Source: Tetracladium setigerum (Eukaryota > Ascomycota > Leotiomycetes > Helotiales). Taken from it: a DNA stretch of 64,000 nt. Shown in pieces: positions 26,053-37,573 of this stretch; within the stretch, counting starts at the first letter, position 1, and every line of letters starts with the position of its first letter. Location: positions 558,001-622,000 of the forward strand of contig PZJY01000013.1 of assembly GCA_031472005.1 (NCBI GenBank), read 5' to 3'. The position numbers and the translations under genes were made by a program. Below the pieces are notes generated by a model. It was not told the origin of the DNA and did no database searches. It saw only the letters and a program-made list of their open reading frames with translations.

Positions 26053-27172
26053 CAGGAGGAAACTATACAGAACATAAGCCAGCACCCACAAGATCAACTT
26101 CAAATTCCAAAATCGAATCTCACAATCTCACTAATACAAGTATCACAAATATCGCAAAGGCAAACAAGTTAGGCTGCAAAGCATCGAATTAGACTAATTA
26201 AGCTAAAAGACCTAATGGTCCCCATGATCAGACGTAAAGGAAGCAAGCGAGCATGCCACAATGCCCCCCTCGCTCACCCATTCCTCCCATGAGTAACCGT
26301 ATTTTTTTCATGATAATTTGTGTAGAAAAAGAGCGCACGTCCACTCCATCACCCCAGACGTGATTTTCAAAAAACCACGTCCTTCCACACAATTTCCGGG
26401 CAAGAAAAAGAAAAGCAGAAAAGCAGATGCACTTAACCTCCCCACAAGCTGCATCTCCAATCCAAATCCCCCAGGAAGCGTTGTAAAGGAAGGGTGCAAG
26501 GGAAGTTGACAATTGTGATAGGAAGCGCGCCATGCTGCTACTCCATTCACATCCCCGAGAGACACCATCCATGACCACCGCTCCATCATTATCCCCCGGA
26601 CGTCGTCTCCTCAGAATTGAAAAACATGCTGACAAGGAAAAGTGTAAAGAAAAGGTGCAAGAAGCATTTGATGCAGAACAGATTCTCAGGTAGATCAGAG
26701 GGTCTGCTCTGGATGCTGCTGTGACTATTGATGTAAACAATGTCAGAGTCAGTAAACGAGCTTGTGTGACCTTGATCCGCTTGATTCGGGACCGTTGTGT
26801 AACTAGCGTTTCTTGTCGAGTTGATGAATTGTCGTGTGCTCGATGGCTAATATGCCGGTGTTACGTAGATACTCGATGTGTGGATGTAATGACATCGAGC
26901 GTGCCGTTCGATGACCCCTGGCACACACGAAAGAGCTCACCTTGGTAGATGAGGTATCATGATGTCAAGGCTGCTCGAGCCATTGTGGAAAATCCATAAA
27001 TCGAAATGCGGACAAACGAAAAAAGCGTGCCATAAAAGAGAAAAGTGTTGTTGGTAGGACCGAGAGAAGACCGGAACAGGACCAAGCAGCGATGGAGTTG
27101 AGATGATGCAAGACGAAACTGCAATGAGGCGAGAGTCGATTCCGTTCAATGAGAGTCGTCAACCAAGGAAAT

Positions 27173-28851
27173 TCAATACCACTGCCTAGTCTGATCCTCC
27201 TGCTTTGGTCGATACGAACCACCAGATGTGTATCCAGGACCAGCTGCGGCGCCCTTTGAAGCAGATCGCAGCCTATTTGCGGAGACTAAGGTGTCAGCCA
27301 TCCAGTCAGCATACTGTTATCCCCGCGGCCAGCGTCACTGAAGCACTACACGCGAAGAGAAATCATTCCCTTACAAGGAACCGGATATAGCAAGTAACTC
27401 ACATCCTATCACTTCCACCGACGGCTCTGTTGGTATCGGGGGTGTCGACACCGGGACCGCTGGCACCGCGCTCGATGACCTTGCGGCGGGATCCAGAGAT
27501 GGCTCCGGGCTTGGATGCGCTGGAGGCATGCTGGGGGGTTGGTCCACCGGCGGTTGCAGCATTGGTGCGGGTACGGCCTGGCTTCTCATCCTCCTCCTGG
27601 GCTGGCTGGTTGCCGGCGGCCTGGGCAATGGCTTGAGCGTTCTTTTGGTACTTGTAGACGGTCCAATCGAAGACGTAGTCATATTGGAAACCCTCACGAA
27701 CGAAGAGATCACGGAAGATCTTTCGGAGGTAGGAGTAGTCAGGCTTGTCATCAAATCGGAGAGATCGGGTGTAGTTGAGGTAGATGGCAAACTCGTTGGG
27801 GAATCCTCGGCAGAGAACCTCAGTTGGAGTGGTCATCTTCTTCTCCATGATACGATCATACTTCTGCTTCTTGGTAGCAGCCTTCAAGCCTTGCCATGGC
27901 AGGGAGCCTCGGCAGAAGTAGAGCATAACGTAGCCGAGAGACTCCATGTCGTCACGACGAGATTGCTCTGTTGATGGTTAGCCAGGGGAGCGATTGAAGG
28001 GAGGATAGTGGATTGAAGACTTACCGACGCCCAAGTGGGTGTTGATCGAAGCATAACGAGCGGTACCGGTCAAGTTCTTGTTCTCACGGTATGGGATGTG
28101 GAAGTGAGTCTTTGGGTCACGGTACTTCTTGGCCAAACCGAAATCAATGACATTGACCTGGTTACCACGCTTACCAATGCCCATCAAGAAGTTGTCAGGC
28201 TTGATATCACGGTGGATGAAGGACTTGGCATGGATGTACTCGATACGGGAGATGAGTTGATCGGCCAGGAGAAGGACGGTCTTCAAGGAGAACTTGCGGT
28301 TGCAGAAATTGAAGAGATCCTCCAAACTGGGGCCCAGGAGATCCAAGACCATGGCATTGTAGTCACACTCAGTTCCGAACCAGCGGACGAAGGGGATACC
28401 AACACCTCCAGCGAGGGACTTGTAGACACGAGCCTCATATTCGAGTTGAGGGTGCTTTGCCTTGACGCTCTCCAACTTGATGGCAATCTCCTCGCCCGAG
28501 ATGATGTTGGTTCCGAGGTAGATGTCACCGAAGGAGCCACTGCCGATCTTGCGGCCAATGCGGTACTTGTTACCAACGCGAAGATCCTACACGAGAGAGG
28601 AGAGGTTAGCATGGTGAAGCTGGCAAAAGATGAGAAGTATGTGCAGGTAACGTGTTTGGAGAGAGAGGTCGTCTGGCACAAGGCTGAGACAGCAGAGTGA
28701 CCGGACAGCACAGCCTTGTATCTCGACTTCAAGCAGCACCAGCGTAATGAAGATAGACACGAAGATGCTAGATGGAAGGCGGAAGAAAGGGAGTATAAAC
28801 CAGAGGGTTGGCTTTCGACTTAGAAGCGGGTGGATTCACCATAGTAGTCAT
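27173..28851 (-). CDS. Casein kinase I (CK1 delta/epsilon-like)
   Basis: Four exons: 28840-28851 (only MTTM), 28025-28586, 27403-27967, 27173-27272, giving 412 residues. Protein Ser/Thr kinase signatures are complete: glycine loop GSGSFG (19-24), ATP-binding Lys in EEIAIK (41), catalytic HRDIKPDN, DFG in NVIDFGLAKKYRD, and the CK1-specific ARYASINTHLG instead of the usual APE. Fungal homologues act in cell cycle, morphology and, in Neurospora, phosphorylation of the clock protein FRQ. The last exon (LRSASKGAAAGPGYTSGG ... QWY) is spliced from AT|GTGAGT to AAATAG|G; without it the frame would stop after GGSDRM, so alternative 3' splicing could give two C-termini. Intron 1 is 253 bases, long for this window, and leaves only 12 coding bases in exon 1, a feature I recall for fungal ckiA-type genes. 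Exact orthology is not shown by sequence reading alone. Confidence 0.95.
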
Positions 28852-29660
28852 GCTGAAGTTCAACTATGGACTCTGGTATCGGCAAGCGATACACGAGTCG
28901 AAGGTGGATTGGGTATTAAGTGTGGTAGATCGACCGACAAAGTAGGTCGAGAGGACGTTGTGGTAAGAGGAGGACGAGAGGACGATCTGGTAGAGAAGAG
29001 AAGTGGTGTTAGTTGAGAGGTCTTTAAGGCTGGCTAACGAAGAGGGTCCAGAAGCGGTGTGTTGGGGGAGGGATGAAAGGACGGCGTAGTGCCGGGAAGC
29101 GCCTCCGGTGGAGCAGAAATGCAGGCTACGAACAAGTTCACGCGTGATGGTGAGGGAGTATGAAGGCGTGAAGATGAAGGTGAAGGTGAAGATGTAGATG
29201 CGGTGTCGACGTCTGCCGAGGGCGTTGTATCTTGGAAGGCGAGAGGGTGGGCGTGTAGGTAGGTAGATGTGATGGTGGAGGGGGGTGGTGCTGGTTGTGG
29301 GTACGTACCTATTTGGGATCCTTTGGAAGGGCGTTTGATATCGATCTTGGGAGGGCGGATGATGATGATTGAAGAGGCCGACCGTCAGTCGATCTGGAGG
29401 CTGAAATGGGGGGAGGGCGGTCGGTGAGATGTGCAGGAGTTGGAATGGATGGCGGGTCCCTCTCTGCGGAGTAGAATATCGCTCGAGAATGTCACGGCAC
29501 TCGTGATCTGGGGGAAGAGAGAGTTGTGAAGAGAGAGAGAGAGAAGGAGAGTCGGCGGTGTTGGTGATGGAGTTGTTGGTGGGGACGAGAGAGCCGGTCA
29601 AGATGGTGAAGAAGAAAGCCAAAGCCGCCCGAAAAGTGACGCTAAGCCGCTTTCGGACGA
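28852..29660 (-). other. CT-rich leader upstream of casein kinase I with a 252-codon open frame
   Basis: On the coding strand of CK1 this stretch is pyrimidine-rich and contains an ATG-started open frame (29622 down to 28864) whose stop lies only 12 bases before, and in the same frame as, the CK1 ATG. The translation is dominated by Ser, Pro, Thr, Leu, Arg and His with no motif. I read it as 5' UTR/promoter sequence that happens to lack stops. Confidence 0.5.
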
Positions 29661-31227
29661 GGTTTCAATGCCACCCTGGAAGGCGAGAAGAAAGGGAATT
29701 TGAAGAACATCCAAAATGCCACTCTGGATATGTACTCACTCCTTTGCTACTACTGTAATTAATTCACTTGGGCATTGTTTGCATACCTGTCAAAGAGATT
29801 TATAATATGAGAGAATGCACTTTGTTCTAATGTTGATCTCCCTTTTCTTTCTTTCCTTTCTCTCTCTTCTTTCCGGCTCCCATCTCCCACCGGCCGGAAT
29901 GCGCGAATATCTCCTCCTCATTATTCACGCCCTTCTCTCTCCCTCTGTCTCACGTATCGCCATCTGGTCCTCGTATATTTCCTTCTCGTTTCGTACGTAG
30001 CTGCTTACTACACTACCTAGGTAAATAGGTATTGACTTGCACTCACACTTACAGAAATAGGTACCTACACGAGCAAGAAGAGCATTTATTCCCTTGTTCT
30101 TCTTCTTCAACCACGGCCCTCAATTCCCATTTCCATAACACGAGCCACATAACATCAATGCAACGCATGACTTGCCTCTTCCATCCTCAGTCCTCACAAC
30201 AACAACGCATCTGATCTCTCACCGGTCCTCTCCTCTCCTCTACCGTGCTACCGCCATTGCCGAGTTCCATCCCATCCCATTATTGTGTCCCTATCCTCCA
30301 AAACCCTGATCCTGCAACCACAGGCTTGAACGCCGCCGCCTCCGCCGCCGAATAATCTAGACGCGCCCTCCCCAAGCCTGAAAGCCCGACAAGCCTGAAA
30401 GAGGGGCAAAAACACACAACAGCCGTCCACTAACTGGCATCTACGCAGCAGCTGACGGCCGACTGCAAGACTTGGCCCTCTCCTTCTCCTCCTCTCTCCT
30501 TCCTCATGCTGATCGTTGTCTCCGTAAGCGAGCACCTAAGGCGAGGTAGTGAGAAAGACTGTGCGGTGTTGTCCTCAGCCCAATAACAGCCCAATCGCCG
30601 CCTAAAGCAGGAATATGTACGGAGTAAGGTAAGGAAGGCATGTAATGAAAGATTCAGACAATCAGGGATGAGAGGGGAGAGATGAGACAAGGGAGAGAGG
30701 GAGAGAGGCAAACAAGGTACTGTACTGTCCCGTAGAAGAGACCTGCGACTAGAAACCTACCCACCGAATAAAGCTGCAGCAAGCCTCGATAATAGGAGAA
30801 CAAACAATAGATGGATGGATGGTTGTCGACCTGACCAAACGAAAGGAGTGAGTAACCAGCCGCCAATTATTCTCCGCCCTCCCCCTCCAGGCCCATTTTC
30901 CTTTCTTTTCTTTCAGCAGCTTCCCTGTTGGTGTCATGTGCAAACAATGAGATTCAGCCTGCCCGCAAAGAATCAATCAGAACTCACAACAAAATAAAGC
31001 AACATACAGGAAAGCAAACCAACAAAGCAAAGGCTTCTTCATTCAACCACCACCGACTGTCTATCCAGCATTTCCAAAACAATGTCCTGAAACCCAAACA
31101 TCCCTAGAATAAAACTTACGGCATATCAAAAAATCCATCGTGCCCATCCGTGCCCAAACTAGTGAATGCATTGAATACATAATCTCAAATCAAACTTGTT
31201 CGGATGATTATGAGAAGACGAAGACCC

Positions 31228-31256
31228 AATTCAAATTCAAATTCAAATTCAAATTC
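31228..31256. repeat. Hexamer tandem repeat (AATTCA)
   Basis: Nearly five perfect copies of a 6-base unit in a row. Confidence 0.9.
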
Positions 31257-31734
31257 CATTCATGCCCGTGGTGCGTTTCAGTATCCAACAATAATTCATG
31301 CCCTCCGCACACTTCCTCTAGGTACAGTACTATGCAAAATTCCTTCCTTTCTTTGCCTCATTATTATTGCGCGATTATACAATGGGCCAACCGTGAATAC
31401 ATGCCATACCGCCTGCCGCCTGCCGCCAACGACCGCCTAATTCCGCCTACAACCATCGAACAATGCAATAATGCCTCCCTCCCTGCATTCCTCATCGGAA
31501 TTAAATACTAGTAAAGCACCATCCAAACACCGACCAACAATACAAAACATTTATGTATATATATATACATATAAATGTTCCATCTTTGCTTTCTTCCCTC
31601 CATCCTGACTCGCAAACTTCAGGCCTTCAAATCCAAAACTTCCAACATCCCCAAAATCCTCCCAAATCAAAATCCCAAACACAAAGGGGAAAAAATGCAA
31701 ACCATCATGATTTTCGGCAGAAGAATAATCGCCT

Positions 31735-31768
31735 CGCCTTGTCTTGCCTTGCCTTGCCTTTGCCTTGC
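31735..31768. repeat. CCTTG pentamer repeat
   Basis: Reads GCCTTGTCTTGCCTTGCCTT and on to GCCTTTGCCTTGCGCC; imperfect copies of CCTTG, inverted relative to the 25781-25819 array. Confidence 0.8.
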
Positions 31769-32818
31769 GCCTATCCTTCTTCACCGACTACTCCTAAAGA
31801 TCGTAAGATTGTAAGTCTTACTTTCTCCTTTCCGGTCTACGGGAGGGATCTAGTCAGCTGGAGGCAAAAAAAAACCTTCCCCTGTGGTGGTTGGGAGGGA
31901 GGAGGTTTTGTCGGCTTTTGATCTGGATCACGACGATATTACGATTCAGGGAGGTAAGACAAGGCAAAACAACCTAGAGGCGCTACTTTCTAGGTACTGT
32001 ACAGGTAATCTTCTTGCATTTACTTACTCGACCCCATAATATTTCTGCAAATTGAAGAAGGAAGAAATCGAGATAATTAAATCTAAAATAAACCACAAAA
32101 GCAATGTTTTCGTCGGAGTATTATACAGGATCAATTATATTCTCATCTTACAAACCCAATGATTCTTCTTTGTTCATACTTGTATACACATCCTACTACT
32201 CTCCAGATATCATTTACTGGAACAAGAAAGTGCCATCAAATCTTGACCGCCTCCTCCTCCCTCCTACTAATTAATATTTCTATCCCGTACGACCTTACTA
32301 CCTTCCATACCGTCCTAATAATAATCCGCTCCTTCACCGACAACCAACCGAGCCGACCACCACTAGAGCAGAGCACCTAAACCACCAACCACGCCAAAAA
32401 GCCAAGCCGAGCGTCCGTCCGCATTTACTATTTCACTTACCCATCTTCCTCCGTCCGCCGCCGCCGCCGTGGCTGCGAGCTATGAACTACTGTACAAGCT
32501 ACGGAGTTTCTCTTTCTCTTTAACCTTAATACCGCCGTACTACTGTAGAGTGTGAACTACTGTTCGAGGTGAGATACTGACTAGGAAGCGCCTCAATGAC
32601 ATCATTTTCGTGAGGGTTGTTCTGTGAGAGTTCTATGAGTGTCACGCTGGATTATTCATAGCGCTGGAACAGGATTATTGTGTTGTGATGGCTTTTATGG
32701 CTTTGGTTTTGGTAGGGAGTGTTAGGAAGGTTGCAAAAGGAGAAGATTGATCGTGGATTTATTATTTGTATGGTGGTAGTACAATAAATACTCCGGTAGG
32801 CGAATAATTGATGCTGTT

Positions 32819-32849
32819 GTACTGTACTGTACTGTACTCTACTGTACTG
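32819..32849. repeat. GTACT pentamer tandem repeat
   Basis: Six copies of the TACTG unit, one with a single change. Confidence 0.9.
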
Positions 32850-34722
32850 ATAATTTCGTGGAGTGAGGTTGTCTGGTCTGGTATATCCAGTAGTATGTGA
32901 GGAGGGAATTTACTACTGGATAGCTTTACTACTACAGTATCCTGGAGTAATAAAAGAGTATGCACATCCTTTTTCGCCCTGATAATTACCATAATTACAT
33001 TATTACTGCATTATTGCCAGCACTCACCCTCCCTCACATCACATCACATATTAACTTACCATAAATAACGCACACAACCCTAACCCACCAAATTCCCCAC
33101 TCCTGGACCCCCCACCAAGAAACCATACAAACAACATCAAGAAGAACAACAAGATCAGAATCAAGATCAACAGCTCACCACGCATACTAACCGAGCTACA
33201 GTACAGTAAAGTACCGACCCCAGCTTTCCGCGCCCTCCGCAACAGCCTCACCCCCTCATCACAGCATCCCTCATTCATCCCATAAAAAACCCCCCCCATG
33301 AACTTCCCCCCATCTATCTCTATCCACCAAACATACAAAATAAATGACAAACCCCTTTAAAAAAGCGCCTCAGCAAATTCATTCATCCATCAATCACCGC
33401 CGATCACCAACAGCATCTCGAATCTAGAACTATCATTCATAATATTACACTAAAATCTCTCACCAAGAAACCTCTCATCACAACAGTCCAGACTGCCTGC
33501 GTACCAAGAATACGAACCTATCCATCTATGCCAAGGCCCGCGGAAGAAGGACTGTGGAGAGACATGTCTGGCTTGGATTGGTTTTGCTAAAAATAGAATT
33601 TTTCGGTGTGTGTGGTTGTGGGTGGGTGGTTCCATAGAATTTAAATGCCAAGATATCTGGCTGCACGACAACCCCTCTTTCCTTCTTTTGTGGGAGTTTG
33701 TACTGTTCTTTGGTTGAATAATAAGTACCAAGTAAGGTAGGCTCGGTTGGAAATGGGGAATATGAATGGTGAATAATGGTGGGTGGGAAGTATTGGGGGC
33801 CAAGATATCAGATGATGAGATTCAGAGATTGATATTATAATATTTATTGGGTGTTTTCGTTCTTTGCTTGATTGGTTGGTTGGTTGATGGGATGTAAACG
33901 CGTCCTAATTCTTGCTTGTTAGGAAATGAAAGAAGCGGGAGAAAAGAAAAAATAGAGGGGGAAGTCTCGAACGATTTTAATCCAGAGACGGCTTGCTTGC
34001 TTGGAATGAGTTATGCTGCTCTTTTTATCTCGGATGGAAGATAAGATATATATCGAATCCCAGAAGAGTCATCAAGATCAAGCAGTTGAATGCTTCGATT
34101 TGTAATAGAACTAGAACTAAAACTAGAAACAGAACCAGAACAGAGCCAGAGCTGTAAACTATTGAAACAACTCCACTCTCCCTTCTTCCTACCTGGCTGG
34201 CTATACCAACGCATTTCCAGATTCTTAAAGAAATAAAGAAAACATTCACCTCCCTATTCCGATTTCTCAATCCACATATGCTATATCCCAGTACTCAACT
34301 TTATCATCGCACAAAATTCCATATTCCTTTCTTCAACATCTCCGCCACAATTTCTCTCTTTTCATTCCTCCCTTCTCATTTCTCATTTCCCTTGCCCTCT
34401 CCCTCCTCTCCCATTCTCTTCTCCTTCCTCATAATCTTGATGTCTTCAGGTTGTCGACCGACACTTCGAAGCAGCGCAATACCCACTACAGCAATTGCTC
34501 AAAAAGGTTCCTCCTTGCTGGCTACTCCACGAACAAGTCGCTATTTCGAGAGACATAGAGGTTAGCTTTGTTTTCTTTTTGGACATTTTCACTCCTCCTG
34601 TCCCCCTTCACACACTCTTTCTCTTTCTCAACTTCTTACATATCAAACCTCCCTCCACTCCCAATCTTTCAATTCCTCAAGCCTCTTCCCTTCCTCCTCT
34701 CCAAAACCCCCAAAAACTAATA

Positions 34723-35310
34723 TTAAATAGAAAAATCAAACTTACTATAAACAGGCAAACACCCTCCCTCAATACTACTACTCGGCTGACAAGCCACCCC
34801 TACAATGGCCTGAGGTGGACCTACTGCCACGGCACCATTACTTCCATAAACACCCCCAGCAGGAGAAATGTCCTTCACTGTGCCTGGTGCGGTGTAGAAA
34901 TTGCATTTGTAGTATAGGTTGAGGTTTGGGGGGGAGAGTGAGGTTATGAGAGAGACTGATTGGGGGTTATCTGATTTTTTTGAGGTGGTAAGTTGAGAGA
35001 TTTGGTTGATTGTTTGAGAAGGGAAGTGGTGATTTGGGAAGTTGAGGAGGGTTTGGGAAGGGGATGGGATGGGAAGCGGAGGGAAGGATTTGAGAGGGGC
35101 AAGATATTTGAGAGTGGGTGAGAATGTACTAGTATAATAAGTATTCCCATCTGCTTTCATGTTTAAAATATACGATGCCGGACCACCGCTGAGTTTGAGT
35201 GAGATGGAGAGGAATTGAAATGGGTCGGAGCCGGTTGGGACGGCGAGGGAGAGGGTGCTTGTGAGTGCCAAGAGGAAGAGTTGGATGGCAGAAGAGGGTT
35301 GAAGACGCAT
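34723..35310 (-). CDS. Predicted small secreted protein, unknown function
   Basis: A 195-codon frame from the ATG at 35310. Residues 1-23 (MRLQPSSAIQLFLLALTSTL...) form a clear signal peptide. The start (FQFLSISLKLSGGPASYI) and the end (KDISPAGGVYGSNGAV, GPPQAIVGVACQ) look like folded, conserved sequence, while the middle (about residues 65-125) is rich in Ser, Pro, Thr and Asn. Three Cys residues lie in the C-terminal third. A GTAAGT sequence overlaps the last codons (34734-34739), so the true C-terminus may be spliced to a small further exon I could not place. The family is not recognised; an effector-like or cell-wall role would be guesswork. Confidence 0.6.
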   Translation of the reverse strand: MRLQPSSAIQLFLLALTSTLSLAVPTGSDPFQFLSISLKLSGGPASYILNMKADGNTYYTSTFSPTLKYLAPLKSFPPLPIPSPSQTLLNFPNHHFPSQTINQISQLTTSKKSDNPQSVSLITSLSPPNLNLYYKCNFYTAPGTVKDISPAGGVYGSNGAVAVGPPQAIVGVACQPSSSIEGGCLPVYSKFDFSI

Positions 35311-36685
35311 TTTTTATTTGGATGTGTGGAATAAGTGCTGAAGAGATTGGAAGTTGGATTTAGATGGATCAGAAGTAATAAGTATTTTTAAAGGTTTCCG
35401 AAAATTGGGTATGAATGGGAGGTGATTTGGGTTGGGTTAGACTTTGAATAAACGAGTGTTGTGAGAATTGAAGATTGTTTTAGTGACCTAGAATCAGGAC
35501 GAGTATATGGAGTTCGAACTCTAAACGAGAGACAGAAAGATCTGTTAGGGAGGTAAGTGGGAGCCATAGAGATGTTTTATACCCTCCTCAACTTCAACTG
35601 AATCCCAATCCAACCCAACCTAGTCAATTATTCCTCATCATGGGATTCACCTTCCCCTCCCCAGTTCCAAACTTTGTCCCACCACCACCACCCAATTTCC
35701 TTGATTAAAAGTAACGCAGCTAAAACCGTTCAACCCAATCAAGCTTCACCAAGCTTTCCCCCTCCTAATCCCAAACCAGCTGAATACGAGCTCTCTCCCG
35801 AAAAGAGGCGTTTTTCTTTGGTATTTAAGTAGCCGGTTCTTCTGTCTGGTGCATTTGTGTGTACAGTACAGACATAAATTAAACAGATGACAGACATGAC
35901 CCCTCCTTTTCACCGCCTCGGGTGCACACAAACAAGGTCGTACAGCAAAGTAACCTTAAAAGAACCCCGCGATAAGAACCCCGCGATACTTGGTATGTTG
36001 GCTACTGTTTGTGTGTCGTGTTGATTTCAATTGGAAGAGAGAAGCGGTTTTGATCTATTTTCGGATGGAAAATGCTGGTGCATAGTACTTTGAGTTCAAG
36101 TGCGGTTGGGAGATAGGCTTGCATGCATGTATGTATGTAAGTAGTATGTAGGTGCGGCTCGTGACATCTGCCGATGGTCGTTTGCTTCTTACCTGCCAAC
36201 TTGCAGCCATAGTTTCGGTATGGAATGTGAAGGTACGGTCTAAAGTATGACCCGAATTCATTATAAAGTTAAGCTGTGAAATGATACGTGTAATTGATCG
36301 TGTTGGTTATATTTAGAAAATAGGGTTTTGATCTTTGGTGTGAGGTGAGATGTGATGAGGGAGGGCATCGAAGGATCGAAATACGAGGTCACTGGTGCAC
36401 TGGTGGGGAATTTTGATTTTTGGTGAAACATATCTTGATGGCAAGTTGATTGGTGGGAAGGTATTTGGAAAGAGAAAAGCAATGGAACAATGTTAACTTT
36501 GCCCACGCTTCTTGGCCGGCTTCATGAACATGAAGTGACTTTCGCAAACCCTGCTCGGCTCTCTTGGCAATCCAACATACGGAGTGCTTCCAATTGATAT
36601 CTCGAAAATTTTCTCAGTCTTCACAAACATCTTGAGAAGCCAACCCCTCCCTTCCTCTCCGGATCTACAAACTCGAAGCGACACG
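35311..36685. other. Intergenic region, about 1.4 kb
   Basis: No supported gene. It holds a perfect 12-base palindrome (GAGTTCGAACTC, 35509-35520), a tandem duplication of 14 bases at 35960-35987 and ATGT-type repeats near 36121-36140. Probably divergent promoters of the secreted protein and the arginase-like gene. Confidence 0.5.
35960..35987. repeat. Tandem duplication of a 14-base unit
   Basis: AAGAACCCCGCGAT occurs twice in direct succession. Confidence 0.85.
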
Positions 36686-37573
36686 ATGGCTTTAACATCC
36701 ATTACCGTGATCTACTCACCATTTCATGTTGGCGCTCATAACCACCGAGTTGGCAATGGACCACACCGCATCCGTGAGATGGGTCTAATCGACACCCTCA
36801 AGAAGCACAAAATCACAGTTCACACCAAACATATCGAGCCACACAACATCGAGACCTTCGAGGGCGAGATTGGCAAGAGCTTCGAAATCCTCCGCCGTAC
36901 CTCCAAGGCAGTCTCGGAAGTACAAGCCGCAAACTCCTTCCCGATCGTCCTCTCCGGTAACTGCATGGCGACCGTCGGTATTGCCGCGGGACTAGATATC
37001 GAAAACCCGGGCTTTGTCTACTTTGATGCTCATGATGATCTCGAAACTCCTTCGACAAATACCAATGGCTACTTGGATGCGATGGGTCTGTCAATGTTGA
37101 CCGGGCAAAGCTGGCATGCACATATGGCGACCCTTCCTGGCCATAAGGACCTGACGCTCGACAATTTCGTTTTTGTGGGTCTCCGCGATGTCTCCGATGG
37201 ACAACGCAAGTTTGTGGAGAATTCAACGGCGGCGGTAGTCTGGGGCAGCTCTACCCAGAAGGTCGACTATGCGAAAGAAGTGTTGGCAGTGCTTGGAAAG
37301 ATTCCCTTCTCAGAAGCGTTGGTACATCTTGATCTTGATGTGCTAGATGAGACGGAAGGCAAAGTCAATGGTTATGAGTCCCCAGGAGGCTTGTTTGCGG
37401 AAGAGTTGGTGGAGTGTATGAAGATCGTGTCGACTAAAGTGGCGCCTGTGTCTTTGACTGTCTGCTCATTCAATCCGGATCAGGGAGCAGGCGATAAGAT
37501 CGCTACTATTGGTGTCCGGGCGATCAGCTCCTTTGTTGGGTCGCTGATCGAGTCGAAAAGATTAGAGGTATAG
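36686..37573 (+). CDS. Arginase/agmatinase-fold (ureohydrolase family) protein with a changed metal site
   Basis: A single exon of 295 residues from the ATG at 36686; an in-frame upstream ATG at 36584 would add 34 residues without family character. Ureohydrolases bind two Mn ions with motifs GGDH, DAHxD and SxDxDxxDP. Here the second is intact (DAHDD, residues 114-118) and the third is partly kept (HLDLDVLDE, 214-222), but the first reads SGNC (90-93), with Cys in place of the metal-binding His and Asn in place of Asp. The protein therefore probably keeps the fold, but may bind one metal differently or have another substrate than arginine or agmatine. Similar arginase-like proteins exist in fungi and bacteria, but I cannot name the activity. 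The neighbours offer no pathway clue. Confidence 0.82.
   Translation: MALTSITVIYSPFHVGAHNHRVGNGPHRIREMGLIDTLKKHKITVHTKHIEPHNIETFEGEIGKSFEILRRTSKAVSEVQAANSFPIVLSGNCMATVGIAAGLDIENPGFVYFDAHDDLETPSTNTNGYLDAMGLSMLTGQSWHAHMATLPGHKDLTLDNFVFVGLRDVSDGQRKFVENSTAAVVWGSSTQKVDYAKEVLAVLGKIPFSEALVHLDLDVLDETEGKVNGYESPGGLFAEELVECMKIVSTKVAPVSLTVCSFNPDQGAGDKIATIGVRAISSFVGSLIESKRLEV

Larger units (their letters stand above)
25008..27172. other. Non-coding stretch downstream of casein kinase I
   Basis: No supported gene over about 2.2 kb. It includes CAAGG-type short repeats (25781-25819), an AC dinucleotide run (26032-26052) and open frames at 26228-26740 without protein character. The part next to 27173 is presumably the CK1 3' UTR. 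The stretch 25580-25730 is A/C-rich, like a fungal 5' leader on the plus strand, but no coding exon follows it. Confidence 0.45.
29661..34722. other. Five-kilobase non-coding region rich in simple repeats
   Basis: No gene that I can support. The region is patchy: T/C-rich and A/C-rich stretches, short tandem repeats (31228-31256, 31735-31768, 32819-32849) and many short open frames of low-complexity composition. A short exon-like stretch at 34441-34560 ending in a GAG|GTTAGC donor is discussed among the findings. Long intergenic regions upstream of conserved regulators are common in fungi, so cis-regulatory DNA or long non-coding RNA is possible. Confidence 0.5.

Noticed and set aside
28035..28700. 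221-codon open frame on the plus strand antisense to casein kinase I
   Set aside because: It is the mirror of the conserved kinase exon; codon bias of the real gene keeps the opposite frame open.
31140..31511. Possible CRISPR-like array or coding repeat at the AATTCA repeat
   Set aside because: The unit is only 6 bases with no spacers; it is a simple tandem repeat in a eukaryotic genome.
34495..34917. 140-codon plus-strand frame
   Set aside because: It runs through a consensus donor at 34561 into T/C-rich and antisense sequence; only its first part looks protein-like and is reported as a finding.
35509..35520. GAGTTCGAACTC palindrome resembling the T-arm of a tRNA
   Set aside because: No acceptor, D or anticodon stems around it.
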